Shown in pieces: positions 25,701 to 37,960 of a stretch of DNA of 64,000 bases (its first letter is position 1; each line of letters starts with the position of its first letter). Below the pieces are notes generated by a model. That model worked only from the letters and a program-made list of their open reading frames with translations, was not told the DNA's origin and searched no databases. The DNA comes from Drosophila persimilis (Eukaryota > Arthropoda > Insecta > Diptera > Drosophilidae): contig NW_020825288.1 in NCBI RefSeq assembly GCF_003286085.1, positions 25,606,001-25,670,000 on the forward strand. Reading direction: 5' to 3'. Made by a program: the position numbers and the translations under genes.

Positions 25701-26290
25701 GGGGTTTTGTTGTCCATTCGCCCGGGAATGTGGGCTGTAATCCTCCCCGAGTGTCTGTGGAACTGTCGTATTATCGTATGACCTACTATTAGCTCTATAT
25801 TTATGTATATTTATACACACAATCCGAATGATGATTAAAGATATACGAGCTGTGAGCGTCCCCCTTAGTCAGCCCGTCATAACTGGCCCTCTTATTCAAT
25901 CTGAATGGATTATTATTTCCGCTTGATCTTTAATCTCATATCTCATTGAGGCGACCGACCACTCGTTGGCTCTTTTGTGAGTTGAGTGTGCCACTCCCAC
26001 AATACCAGTGGAGGGGGAAGGCAGAGCGGCAGAGTGCCAGCCGCCCTCTAATTATGCGATACATCACAAATAAACAAATTTCAACTGGAACCACCAGTCC
26101 CCCTCCTCTCCCTCCTCCTCCACTCGGCTGGCCTCTAATGCCGGGCACGTACTGAGGCCCATGCCTGCCCATCCGCCGCCCTGACAACCCATGGAGGAAT
26201 ACGCACTAATTTTATGGCTTAATATACTCTCTCAATGGGGGGGCAGGGATGGCAGGGACGTAGATGGGGATGGGGAGATTGTGTAACTAT

Positions 26291-26335
26291 GGGTGGGGGG
26301 GGGTTGGGGTGGTGTGGGGGGTATCGGGGGGTGTA
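26291..26335 (+). repeat. G-rich tract with quadruplex potential
   Basis: Repeated runs of three to nine G separated by T, TT, GT or TATC. It lies about 0.8 kb upstream of ratchet point 3. Confidence 0.8.
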
Positions 26336-27077
26336 GGACGGATTCTGGTGCTCCAGTGCGAAATTGGCACTCAACGTCATTGTCGTTGACGTCGTCGCCA
26401 TCTCCCCAATCTCCCCCATCCCCTTCATCCCACTCCTCGGGAGCTGTCACTCATTTGCTCTTTCCCCAGTCTCCTCTCCCCGCTCCCCGCTCTCTACCCT
26501 GTCCGTTCGTCCATTTACCATTCATTGCGTACGAGAGGAAAAAAAAGGAAATGTAAAGAAGAAAAATATTTGTCACGGCAGCTTGGAATTCTTAATTTTA
26601 TTACACTTTTTTTTTTTTTTTTTGGCGTGCGTAACGCGCCAAGAGACAGGGTCTTGGCAGGACTCGGCGTCGGGGGGCACAGAGGGGGGGACGACGCCAG
26701 TGAAAGGCGTGTCTAAGATGAGAGGATGGCCTCTTTTTTCCTCCGGCCTCGGCCGCCCCTCGCCGGATTCCTGCATGCAAATTTGGTCTTGTCGGAAATG
26801 ACATTTTCATGCGTAAATTGAAATGTGAGCGACGTGTTTTGGGGATTTGCCGCCTATGTGTCTTTCCCCCCACCCCCCCCCCTCTCTCCGCCCACTGTTG
26901 ATGGAAAGCCAGCCCCAGCCCCCACCGGCGGCGGAGAGGAAAACCAAATTGTCATTGCTTTTAATTATGTTTTTTTTTGCTCCCATTTGGTAGGGCACTT
27001 AGGCCCATCTCCCTGGGCTTTGTTCGGGTTTCTTCTTCATAAGCAGATCTTAACTTTCCATTTCACTTGCAACAAAA

Positions 27078-27118
27078 CTAAATTTCTCCTCTCTCTTTCG
27101 TTTTCGTTTCAGGTAAGT
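27078..27118 (+). other. Recursive splice site (ratchet point 3), junction 27112/27113
   Basis: The junction reads TTTTCGTTTCAG/GTAAGT. A 28-base pyrimidine tract (27083-27110) with only two purines is preceded by a candidate branch site CTAAA at 27078-27082. The acceptor and the regenerated donor are both close to consensus. This is one of the strongest of the six sites and sits 11.3 kb from ratchet point 2. The frame reading into the following intron closes within 40 nt, and no clear second donor is seen. Confidence 0.9.
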
Positions 27119-28437
27119 TTTCGAGACCCGCATTTCCATCGAATCTAAGATGAACGACAGCCAGTCGAGGGCAAATAATCTGTCAGCTGAGTTATAGACC
27201 ATGTACTCTAGGGTCTCGCTTTTTCAATTATAACTAAACACAAAACTCGTCAACAGCCAGGCTGGAAATTGTGTCGGGCCCAGGGTCGAGGGAACAAGAA
27301 CCACGCCGCCTGATAAGGGCAACAATTCCCATAACATTTCCTGTGTTGCCCGATAAAAACAATGAACAAAATTCACTGACGATAAGGCCACAGAAAGGGG
27401 CAGGGCGAGTCCCGTCCCTCATCCGGTGGCATGGAACCAGAAGCAGAAGCAGAACCACAGCCCAGAGCTGGCATATTCGAATTTTTCGAACCAAAAGATT
27501 CTTCGCCCACATATAAAATATGCAGGCCAGAGTGTGGGCAGCGGAGGGAGGGAAGGGGGCTGAAAACAAGGAGCCGGAGCCGGCGAAGGGTGAGGGGGAG
27601 GGGGTGTGTAAACTTTTGTAGACTTTAGTTTTTCCCGGGGAAAATTGAATTTCCTGCTATTGACTTTGGGGGAAAGCCCCGAAAGCGGCCAGCAAAACTT
27701 TCATATGGGCATAGCATAGGAAACAGAAGGCACAAAAAATGTCAAAGCAGCAAAAGAAAACAAAAAGATGGAATGCCGAAACGAACCGAAAGCCGAGAGC
27801 CGAGAACCCGATAACCGATAACCGAGAACAAGCCGCGAAGCGATGTCTGGAACCGAATCTGATTTTTATTTGGAAAGTTCTCTCTCTCTCTCTCACTCTC
27901 ACACTCTCTCTCTCTCCTTCGTGTCTTGTCTTTTTTGTAAGCGACGCCGGCAACATTCAATAAAAATTCAATTTGCAATTGAATTTGTTTTCACTCGATA
28001 TCCTTCCCACACCAGCCATCCAGCCATCCATCTATCCATCTCCATCTCCGTCCTGACAGACATTGCAACTTTGTAAACACTGCAAAAATTGCCAATAATA
28101 TTATACATACACACAGTCCTCCTCCTCCATATACAGTCCGTATATGTACTCGGCTCCACGTGTCCATGTGTGCACAGAGTTAGCTATAGACAGAGCCATT
28201 CAGTGACGAATTAACCGCAGTCCGTTCTGGGAGTACTCGTACTCCTACTCCTACTCCTACGAATGCACGAATGCACGAAATGTATGTAAATTCATGGATG
28301 CTTAATTTCTGTGCAGGGGAAATATGTAGTTTGTAATTTCAAGTTTAAATAGAACGAGTAATCGACACAATTTCCAATTCCCATTTGTCGGGGGACGGCA
28401 TTCAATCCTCTTCTTCGCGCAGGAAGGCGCGCTGTGT

Positions 28438-28603
28438 TGTGATATCGTCACAGCGTCTGCTCTCTTTCGAGGACCATCCGTTTGTCAGTGGCGGAATGTG
28501 AAACGTTTGCTATCTCTTTCTGGCGCTTGTCTCTCTCTGAACCTAGCGAGAGAGTTTGAAAAGAGGATGGTCCTCAGCAGAGCGGACGATGTCGTAATGC
28601 ACA
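28438..28603. mobile_element. Hairpin-type (inverted-repeat) element, possible MITE remnant
   Basis: The left arm (28438-28479) and right arm (28565-28603) are imperfect reverse complements around an 85-bp loop. The exact inner match is GAGGACCATCC (28469-28479) against GGATGGTCCTC (28565-28575). Further out, CGTCTGCTCT pairs with the complement of AGAGCGGACG, and the GATATCGTC region pairs loosely with GATGTCGTAAT. Small size and inverted arms suit a MITE or foldback remnant; no second copy is seen in the window. A structured intronic RNA is the alternative. Confidence 0.45.
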
Positions 28604-29318
28604 CTTCTATTGGTCTCTCTGCTTAGCAATTTCTTTCTGATCTTGCTTCTATTTCTGTCTCACGAAGACTCCTTCTTCTCCTTCAGAAGAGTAACGGATT
28701 ACTCCACTGCGTAGTTTCCGTTGCGGCATATTGATCCTCCTTCCTGCTTCTGTACTTCTTCTTAGCAGATTCGATTGATTTTCCATCTCGCAGAGATCCC
28801 GATTTGTTCGAGTTTGCTGCTGAAAAATGCACAACCGAAAAAGTGTTCTATCAGCATAATATTTATTTGATAAGGTTGCCGCTGGGAAATCGCGAATGCC
28901 AGCCAATGCCAGCGAATGCCAGTGCGGAATTGGATTTTAACACGATACGAATCGGCGAGAAATATTTGCTGTTTGCTTAAATTATGTATTGTTATTGCCG
29001 CATTTGAGTGTGTTGCCCATAAAAATCCACATGAAATCCGGGGCGGGGCGGTGGGGCGGGGGAGGAGTTGCGCTTATCGCTGCCAGCCGCCTGCTCTGCT
29101 CTTTTCTGCTCTGCTCTGTGGTTTTTTTTTCACAGTTTCCGTTCAGCGCGGGGTTTATCGATTAAATTCATATCATTGACACGTCATAAGCCGCAAAAAA
29201 AAGAGGAATAAATACACAATGGAGAGCAGAGTAGAGGGAGGAGGGGGTCGGAAAGGGGGCGATGAAAGCGAGACTAAAAATATTTCAATAAAAAATGGCA
29301 CGCTGGAGTATGGGAGGC

Positions 29319-29331
29319 GGGGGGGGGGGGG
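29319..29331. repeat. Homopolymer run of 13 G
   Basis: An uninterrupted G run. A further G-rich stretch of quadruplex type follows at 29411-29438 (runs of three to six G separated by TA or A). Confidence 0.9.
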
Positions 29332-31866
29332 ACTCTGAAGATATTTACGACCCTTTTAGAACCTGCGCCAGAGACTAAGTGAATTAGCCAAAAGCTACGG
29401 AGAACCGAAGGTGGTAGGGGGGTAGGGGGGAGGTGGGAGCCATGGAAGGAAAAGTACATTAATAAAATAGAATTTGTGGTTGTAGCAAAACAAGAGAAGG
29501 TCCTGCCCGCAAACCCTTTTCATTATCCATATGCAAATGGGGATATGCCATAAAAAAAGGCAAGGACACCGAACAGCCAAAAAGTGAGCAAAAGTCGCGC
29601 GAATTAAAGCCGAAAATGATGATAATGGAAGCAGCAGCAGGAGCAGAAGGAGCACCACTCGCAGAGTCGTCTTCCTCTGCCGTCACTTCCTATTCCTCTC
29701 TGGCAACAGTCACGTTAAACGGAAATGGCAATGTCTAGACTGTAGACTACGGACTACGGACTATGGACTACGGACTTTTGGACTCCCGAGCTAGTCGCGG
29801 GCTGGGCGGAGGCGGGCAAACAACCGCAAAACATTTGCCACGGCACAAAAGGTTTCAGTTTCGGGTTTTTTCGCCTCCCTTCCGCACACAAATTTCTGTG
29901 GGGAAAACATAAAGTGCAAAAGAATGAAAACCCCTGCTCGGATCCGAAAGAGCCTTCCCTGCGGAAGAGTTTTCTGTGCTGTCCAGAGCCCGGCTCCGAC
30001 CTGAGGCCCATCGTATTACAAGCCCGGAACGTGCCTGGGCCTAATAGAAGGTCCGCTCTGTCCGGCGGAATGTTTGCAGATGCTGCCTGCTGTCGTTGCA
30101 GTTTTTCGTTTGCCACAAAGATGGGAGGGAAATGGTTTCAGAGCTGCCAAGGGAATCTGTTATCTGGTATCTTTTGGGGCTACCTTGATAGCTGATATCT
30201 GCAGGGACTGTGCGAGTATCTGTTGATATCTGTATCTGCATCTGTGAAGGGAATACTCCGTGCGCCTCCTACCGGTTGAAATAAATAAATTGATTTCCGG
30301 ATCGGTTTTGATTTTCCCCATATTCTAGATTTTCTCTAGAAATTGTCAACCGATAAATGCTTCATTTTGCATTTTGATTTCATTTCCGTTTGCCTTCGTT
30401 TGGCAATTTCCGTTTCATCAAGAAAGAATGAAAGGAGAGACAAAGGAGGGCGGGTGACGACGGGGGAGGAGGTTATGCTAAACATTTCTCAAGGCAGGTG
30501 GAAGGAATCGGAATCCTTCCACCATTATTTCTGTATATTTCGCATATGTGTGTTTCGTGCATTTTATAAGCTGCACATTTCTCTTCGTTTCTCCGGGTTT
30601 TCTCCGCCGGCAACATTTGTTACGACGTTGCGTTGCTCCTTCCCGGCCCTGTCTGCTCGTTATATTTTCTCATTTCTTTGCCACGTTTACCTGCTGGCAA
30701 TTGCAGTTGTCAGTCTCGTGATGTGCTGTTCTTTCTGGGGCGTGGGGGATCCCTCTCTATGTATAAGGAACGTGTACATGGGTATGCATATGACAGATTA
30801 CAGCTAACAGAGCCCCCGACTGTAAGCTCGGAGCGCAGCGCCGCTGCCACTGTGGACATCCCCGTGCCTCGGCCACTCGGGGGGCACTCTCGCGCTCTCG
30901 CTTTTCCCTCCGGATTGGCTCCTGCTGCTCCATCATCGTCTCGGCCACGTTGCTTGTCGTTGTCCGTTGTCCCTGTCCGCTGTCCGTTGTCAGGGTTGTC
31001 TACTCAACGACTCATAATTTCACTTGAGCATCATAAATGCCAACAGTCGGCAGTTTTCATCCTTCATCGTCCATCCTCCAGCCATTCCGTCCTTGTTGGA
31101 TCCCAACAAACATTTGCCTAAACACCAGAGCCAAAACAAACGGCGGTCTGCAGCCGGCAGCTGTATTTCCATCTGTGTATCCCTAAGATACGGCAAACAT
31201 TGAGGCGATCCAATTGCAATTGCATTGGCTCTACCCTGTTTTCTTTTATTTTCCTTAGGATTGGGGATTGGACCCGAACCTGGGTCCAAGTTTCCTAATG
31301 CAGGATATCGTTTGGACCGACTGAAACGATTACGATGGCAAACAGGGAGCTTGATCTGCATCTCTGAAGTGTTTACAGGGTATCCAAACAGTCAGTCCCA
31401 TGTCTGGGCTGCTCCTGGCTGTTTGGCGGCAATCTCAGCCATTGCCCTCGGGGCGAGAGCCGTAGGGAGGCGGCGTCGGCCGGGTCCGGTGGTGTGGAGC
31501 TAGAACTCTTGGTTACCTGGTTCCCCGGCACCCTGTTGCCGGCGTATGTGTGTATGTGGGTGGTTGGGTGGGTTCTGGCGCTGAAAAAATAGATACACAT
31601 ACACACACACACACACGCACATGCAGGACAAATGTGAACCATTTTGTTGGTCGTACTTCATGCTCCATCTCTCCCTCCCACTTCTTGTGTCTTCCCGTTA
31701 CTTGTCTGGGCTTTCGTCCGTTCTTTCCTTTCTCCTGCTTCTGCTTCTGCTCCTGCAGCCTTCTGCCCGCTGTTATTACTTACTCGCGCATCGTTAAAGT
31801 GACTTCCGGCCATGTTTCCCCCCTCCCCTCTCTCTCTACCGTATGTGCGCCTCTACATATGTATGC

Positions 31867-31897
31867 GTGTGTGTGCTGTGTGTGTGTGTGTGTGTGG
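31867..31897. repeat. GT microsatellite
   Basis: (GT)n of about 31 bp with one interruption (GCT). Confidence 0.9.
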
Positions 31898-32262
31898 GTT
31901 ATGGTAATGGCACTTGCTGTTTTTTCTTGCCCTCTTCTGGGGCATAGCATACATTACGGGGCTTGCTTTACTGTCTGCCGCTGCTGGATGGCTGGATGGC
32001 TGCCTGCCTGGCTGACTGCTCGCTAAATTATGCAGAGCCTTTGCCTTTTGGCCCGGACTCTTGCAAAAGGTGACGAAATATTACAATTTAACCTTCCCTA
32101 CCTTCCAGTTTTTCTCCTTTTTTTCCGTTCTTTTTGGGTTGTGTGTGTGTGCTCGGCAAATTTCCGCTAACAAAATGATAGACAAAGTTGGAAAGTGAAA
32201 TATGAGATTTCATGTTCATGATTTAAATGTTTAAATTCTCTTCTGAACGGAACGGGGAAGCA

Positions 32263-32283
32263 GGGGGGGGGGGGGGGGGGGGG
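32263..32283. repeat. Homopolymer run of 21 G
   Basis: The second longest G run of the window, followed at once by CACGCGCACA. Confidence 0.95.
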
Positions 32284-32877
32284 CACGCGCACAATATGAA
32301 ATAATAAATAACACAAATTAATTGCCGGCCAGGAATTAATAGTCAATAGGACATACATATCGTGTGTATGTTTTATTTTTGTATAAATATTTGCTTTGAG
32401 GCGACTCGAATTTTTCGCGATTTATGTCCGGTTGCAAGTGGAACTCTCTGTCAAGAGAGCAAAGAGAGTGCCGTGCCCGAAGTGAGATAAAAATGGCTGG
32501 CCAAACAGCACAGAAGCCGGCCAGAAGGCCTCGAATGCTGTGCGGTTTATTTATGTCATCTGTATGTGTGTGAGTGTGTGGGAGAGTCCTTCCCCTGTCC
32601 CCTGGCCAGCAATTTGCACCGCAACCTGCAACTCATTCCAGCACTTGGTTTGAGGTGCAGCCCGTTTATTGGCGTGAATTATGTGCTGCGATAGTTGCCG
32701 CCCATCGGGGGCATTGTGGTATAGGGAAGGATCACAAAGAGGGGGGAGATATGAGCAGATACTCGTATGCAAGTAGATTGAACAGTAGCTTATCGTTATC
32801 TATCAATGCGCTTATCTTTCAAATAAAATCTTCTCTAAATATGAGCACGTCCATGGGCATTTTCGGGGAAATTTGAG

Positions 32878-33530
32878 CCGATTGAACCCATTTCCATATA
32901 CTTTTGTACCGTTTTTATTATCTAAATCGATTGAAATTTGACTTTTTTAACCAATTGGCATACAATTTCATCAATTTTGATCTGAAAACCTATTAAAATA
33001 AGCAAAAGTCCGCTTTTTCGGTATTTTTTGGTATTTTTATAGTTTTGCACATTTTCTCCTTTAAGAAAGGTGATTATTGGCAAAAAGATTTCCTCAAAGT
33101 CGCTCCTAAAAGCCTACCTAGTGGTTTGTTGAGGAAATTTGAAGTGATTTGTGGCAGAATGTGAGATGATAGGGTAAACGGTACTTAATTCACTTTAAAA
33201 AACACCAATAGAGATAATTTATTCAGTAAAAATACTCATAAGAAACCTACATTAATCCTCTTAAATAGTTTAAAATAAATTAATCGCCTTAGAATATTCT
33301 GTTTCGCTGATTTTTTCACTTAACAAGATTAAGCCAAAGTCGGATTCTATTCCGCGTTCAGTTGTTTGAAAACTAAAACTCGATGAATCCCATATTTCGT
33401 ACTAAACATAAAGCTAACAAAATGCTATTGAATCGCAAGAAAAAATTGTACGCAAATTATTTGTTTACTGTCCATATGTCAGGATCCTAAAAGAATTCAA
33501 GTCTGCTTCCATTTCGACTCTTGAAACAGC
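32878..33530. other. AT-rich block of unique sequence, no gene seen
   Basis: About 650 bp clearly richer in A/T than the rest of the window and nearly free of the microsatellites found elsewhere. No splice junction, long frame or repeat is visible. It could be a decayed transposon insertion or a nucleosome-poor regulatory region; the sequence does not decide. The boundary on the right is sharp, where GCGTAATAGTGGCGTGGGCC begins a GC-richer, CTCT-rich stretch up to about 33740. Confidence 0.5.
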
Positions 33531-34031
33531 GAAAACGCCGCGTAATAGTGGCGTGGGCCAGCTCTCTGGCTCTCTTGCTCTCCCAGCATTGCAAAAGCAT
33601 CACTCTCAGAGAATTATTGTCTGCGACGCAATTAACATGTGTCTCTTGCTCTTTCTAACGCTCATAATTGCGCTCCCTTTTGATCCTCTCTCTGAGCGAG
33701 TCGTCGCTCTTTACGCACTCTCTCTCGCTCTGGCACATGTACAGCAATGGGTAAGGCAGTAGACGAGAACCAGCGGTAAATCGACAACCGAAAAGGCAAC
33801 TGGCGATGACACGCTGCCAGCAATCCCACAGTGGAGAATATCATTAAGATCCGTTGGATCTAAAGACTCGTGTAAATTCTGTTTAACAGACAGCCGATCC
33901 TCGGAGAAGGGCCCTGGACAAAGAGCGAACCAGAACTGGCTCGAAAAAACCCATCGCACACTTCAGGGATCCACTTCAAACGGGATGCAAAAAAAAAAGG
34001 GAAATGTTGGCAACAATTAATACTGCGAGAA

Positions 34032-34119
34032 GAGGCAGGGCAGAGGCAGGGCAGAGCCAGGGCAGAGGCAGGGCAGAGCCAGGGCAGAGGCAGGGCAGGC
34101 GGCAGGGCAGGCGGCAGAC
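34032..34119. repeat. GGCAGGGCAGA minisatellite
   Basis: About 88 bp of 11-12-bp units (GGCAGGGCAGA, GCCAGGGCAGA, GGCAGGGCAGGC). It yields a Leu/Pro/Cys-rich frame on the - strand that is an artefact. Confidence 0.9.
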
Positions 34120-35046
34120 CAGTGCATAGACAAACGCCAAGGCGTAGCAGCGCAAAAGTTTGCCAAACACCCAGAGAGAGAGGGAGAGTCAGAGAGAAGA
34201 GAGGGAGAGAGTCAGAGAGTGGGTGGTAGAGTCGCGGTAACAACTGCAAGTGACTTCCTTGCTGCTGCTGAGGCTCCGGCTGCTGCGGCGCACAAAAAGT
34301 TGAAAAAAAATTCGTGTGACAAATAAGCAAAAGTTGCGAAACGGCGGCAGGAAGCAAAGGACACGGGGAGGAGAGCGGCGGGCGTGGCTGGCGGACACTT
34401 TGCACTGCAATTTGCACTTCATTGCCAGCAGCGGCAGCGCATCAGCGGCACGGGCAGGGGCCAGCGGCAGCCGCGGGAGCGTTGAAGCGTTTTGGTCTCC
34501 TTCACAAAGCACTTTGTAAATTTTTTAAGTGCCAGGAAAAAAAGAAGCGAACGAAAGGCAGGAGCCGGGCTGCCTCTCTTTTTTTTTTTTGAGCTCTCTT
34601 TCGAGAGCGAAAAGTGTCGTGTCGTGTCGTCTGCGGAAATTGCTTTGTTGTAAACTGTACCGGGTGGGGGCAGGGGCGGGGGGCAGGACCATGAAAAACG
34701 CTAGAAAAGGCGGCCATAAAGTGGGGAGGCGAGGTGGGCTGCAGTGGAAATGGAATGGCAGCGAGGAGATGTACGACAAAACTGTCAAAGGGAAGTAGAT
34801 GGAACTCCGAGGCAGCCGCTCCCACTCCCGCTCCCGCTCTTCCTTTTCTCATCTTTTTCGCCATTTTAATTAGGTATCCCGTGCCGCCATCTACTGGCTG
34901 GCAGAGGACTGTCTCTCGGGGCGGCAGGGCTTTGCTTTCATCGCTGAATTTACCAATTAAAATGTAATCGTTTTTTGTTAGTAGCATTTTTGCATTTGCA
35001 TTATAAAACTTTCATGTTCTGCAGCCTCTCGTGCCATGGCTGTATC

Positions 35047-35080
35047 TGTGTGTGTGTGGTGTGTGCGTGTGTGTGTGCGT
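35047..35080. repeat. GT microsatellite
   Basis: An interrupted (GT)n of about 34 bp ending GTGCGTGCATAA. Confidence 0.85.
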
Positions 35081-35375
35081 GCATAAACCGCATAATTTAA
35101 TTTCAACAAACAACAAAACCGCAACATGTCCACTTGCAGCATCAGCAGCATCAGCAGCAGCGGCAGCAACATAACACTGCGCCCCGATTTTCTGTCCCAA
35201 TGACAGAACCAGAAAATATTCCGTATCCCCAGAAAAAAAAAAACACGCCATACTTTTTGTTGTTGTAGTTTTTTCGCTAAAAAAAAACCTCTCGCAAACC
35301 GCAGGAAAACATGTCACCGAAGGGCACAAGCGGAAAAATTCGTTGTCCAATCCCCCTCACCCTCAACGTTACCCT

Positions 35376-35390
35376 CCCCCCCCCCCCCCC
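35376..35390. repeat. Homopolymer run of 15 C
   Basis: An uninterrupted C run. Confidence 0.9.
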
Positions 35391-37937
35391 GCCTGGAATG
35401 CGCCATGAATTTATTGTTGTGCTCGTCGTGGCATTTATGACCAAATCGCATCCACCAAATTGATATTCTAAACGCGTAAAAATTTATATAAATTTGTGTA
35501 CATATGTACAATGTATCTGGTATATAGTACATGCATGTATCTTTTATGTGGTGGTCGACTGATGCTGAAAGTGGGTTCTGTTTAGCAACTGCGGCCCGGG
35601 CTGGGGCAGGGCCAGGGGCAGGGGGCAAGATATGTTTGGCGCGCATTAAAAATAAATGTTGCATACTTTGCGGTGCTCGCCGCAAACTCTCGTGTATCGC
35701 ATAAAATCAAAAATGTTGGCGTTTCTCTCGCGTTTTTATGGCCCCCAAAAATGTGTAAGAGTGTGTGTGTGCGGGAGGGAAGGGGCTAAATGGATTGTCT
35801 GGCACCAAGATTGCAATTGCCAAACGGATATTACCTACACGCTCGTCCAGGAGGGGAGGACCTTTGAAGATTTTCCACATTCGAAGTCGATGGCAATTGA
35901 CAAAGATACCCCCTACCCCACTACCCCTCTTCCCCCACTATAACAGCAGTTAAATGCGTGTGGATGTATCTTCATTGCCATCTCGAACGTAACCAGAAAG
36001 GGGGAAGGCATTAAGATACGAAAGCCATTGGGAAATACCTATAAAAGTAACTTTAAACAATAAAATATTCGCAAGATATTCCCCTTGAATCAATGCAGAT
36101 GTAAATACATTTCCAATCCCATTTTTTGTAGCAGGATTTATTCAGATTCTTATTATTCGGAAGGCACTTTGTAGATGCCCAAGCAAATCTGTTCTCGCAT
36201 ATCAACCGAAGGCTGAATGCGTTTTAATTGGACAGAAATGGGCTCAACTATGCAACAGCCAGCAGTGGCAGTGGCAGAGACAGCGGCAGCCGGCAGCCGA
36301 CTGACAGACACAGACCCACAACTGACCAAAAAGTTTTCAATAAATCCGCAACAAAAACGGTTTATAAATAGGGCCAGCAGAGAAGGCAGCTGCTGGTCTC
36401 TGCCTCCTGCCTCCTGCCGTCTATATTTGCAGAATTATGACATTCTTGTTCGTAGAAATTGCATTTTTATTTCGCCATGCTCAGCTCTGCTCTGCTCTGC
36501 TCTAGTAAAAGTGTTGACAGACTTTCAATTATCCTAGCCATGGGTGTCTCGGCCGCCGCCGCCGCCCCCGACGATGAATCATCAGAATCGGAATCGGCAT
36601 CGGCATTGGCATCACCGTCACACTCAATTAGATTCGAATTCTTTGGGATGGGTTGGGTCGCTTCTAAGCTCACAAATGTCGGGCCCCAGAAACACTTTTA
36701 ATTCCACAACAATAAACACTCAAAATCACATTAGGAACGAAACTTTTCCCAGGCTTTTGGGGGCTGTTTGTGGGGGTGTTGCAGCTTTGGGCAGGGTATT
36801 TAATGCCTCGTCCTGTGGCCCTCGTCCTCCAGACATGTGAGACGAGAGAGAGCGCCCAAAAGTCGTCTCTGGAATGCAACATCAATCAAATTTTGCTTTC
36901 AAGTCGCGTACGCGGCAATTTGTTTGTATAGAAAATGTTGAGACTTTTCCACCCCCATCCCCCATCCCCCAGCCTGGTGCTGGGCTACCCACTGCTTATT
37001 TTCCCATTTGTTGTATAACTTTTAATGTATTTTGGGCACGTCTAACCGCACTCGCAGGAGGGGCGGCAGGCGGGAAGGAGGAGGCCCTGCCATGGATATG
37101 CCTATTGGTATCGGCAGAGGCGTCGACATCCTCATCGTGTCATCATCGGCTTCATCACACAGCTTCGATATCAACACCCTTTTGGCCGGGTCCTGGCTGA
37201 GTCCGGGGTCCGGTGGTTGTGTTTCGGCTGCTTGCTCCCATTACTTGTAATAATATTTTAGCAATTTTATTTGTTGTCATGTCACATATGCCAGTGTCAT
37301 GTCAGGGTGGGTCCTCGTCTTCTCCTGGGGCACGTCTTCCTGCTGGAGCCAGGCCCCCTTTAAAGCCGAAACAAATTTGCATTTTTATGCCAGGACAGGG
37401 CCTCTCCTTCGCCCCCGTCCCTCGGCTGGCAGCTGTCGAAGAGAAATTGATTTGATGCAAATTAATGACAGCTCCTTGTCAATTTCATCAAGCCGGGTTC
37501 GGGCCGGGTCGAAACGAATTTCCCATGCTCTTCGAAGCGAATGGCAAAAGAAAAAAGGATTAATATTCCACTAGGCGTATGTTTCCAAGGAGTATTAATG
37601 GACCTACAAGGAATATTCCTTCCCTCCAAGAAAAACATTGTAGTGTCTCGTATATCCTTCATAATTTCGCCTCGGCAGTGCCCCAGACCCTGCCCCACCT
37701 GCCAGCCAGCCTCTCCTTCGTCTTCCTGCGTCTTTTTTCTATTCTTTCTCCTTTTCTTTATAGATTTATGCAAATTTCGTAATGGATTTTTAAGTAGGCC
37801 TTCAAATTGGGCAGAAGAAAGGCAATTTATTTAAATGATTTCGACAGGGCGACCTGTCAGTCCGCCAGCCAGTCGTGTCCTCGTGGCTGTTGTTCTTTTT
37901 GGCGCTTTTATTGCTAGAAAATTAATCAAAATTTAAT

Positions 37938-37960
37938 TTGTCTTCTCATTCTAGGTAAGT
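37938..37960 (+). other. Recursive splice site (ratchet point 4), junction 37954/37955
   Basis: The junction reads CTTCTCATTCTAG/GTAAGT. The pyrimidine tract is short (about 12 bases) and the acceptor is TAG. Candidate branch sites TTAAT lie at 37922-37926 and 37933-37937. The regenerated donor is the full consensus GTAAGT. A CT-rich tract (37961-37990) begins directly after the donor, an arrangement not seen at the other sites. The spacing is 10.8 kb from ratchet point 3. Confidence 0.82.

Larger units (their letters stand above)
15861..27112 (+). other. Intron segment between ratchet points 2 and 3 (11,252 bp)
   Basis: No gene is seen. Much of it is unique intronic DNA of mixed composition broken by short pyrimidine and G/C runs. 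A (GA) tract lies at 17121-17140, a CCT triplet run at 18192-18212 and a 17-T run at 26607-26623. The open frames here (for example 23302-23913, 203 codons, and 17950-18435) contain low-complexity Pro, Ser, Leu or Gly stretches and no domain I recognise. Confidence 0.6.
27113..37954 (+). other. Intron segment between ratchet points 3 and 4 (10,842 bp)
   Basis: No gene is seen. A CT tract lies at 27881-27917, and three direct AATGCCAGCG-type decamers lie at 28894-28923. The 44-base stretch at 29735-29778 is built of GGACTAC heptamers. The frames at 29754-30116 (-) and 33860-34417 (-) have no recognisable domain. Most of 29900-31500 and 36000-37900 is unique sequence in which I see nothing specific. 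Confidence 0.6.
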
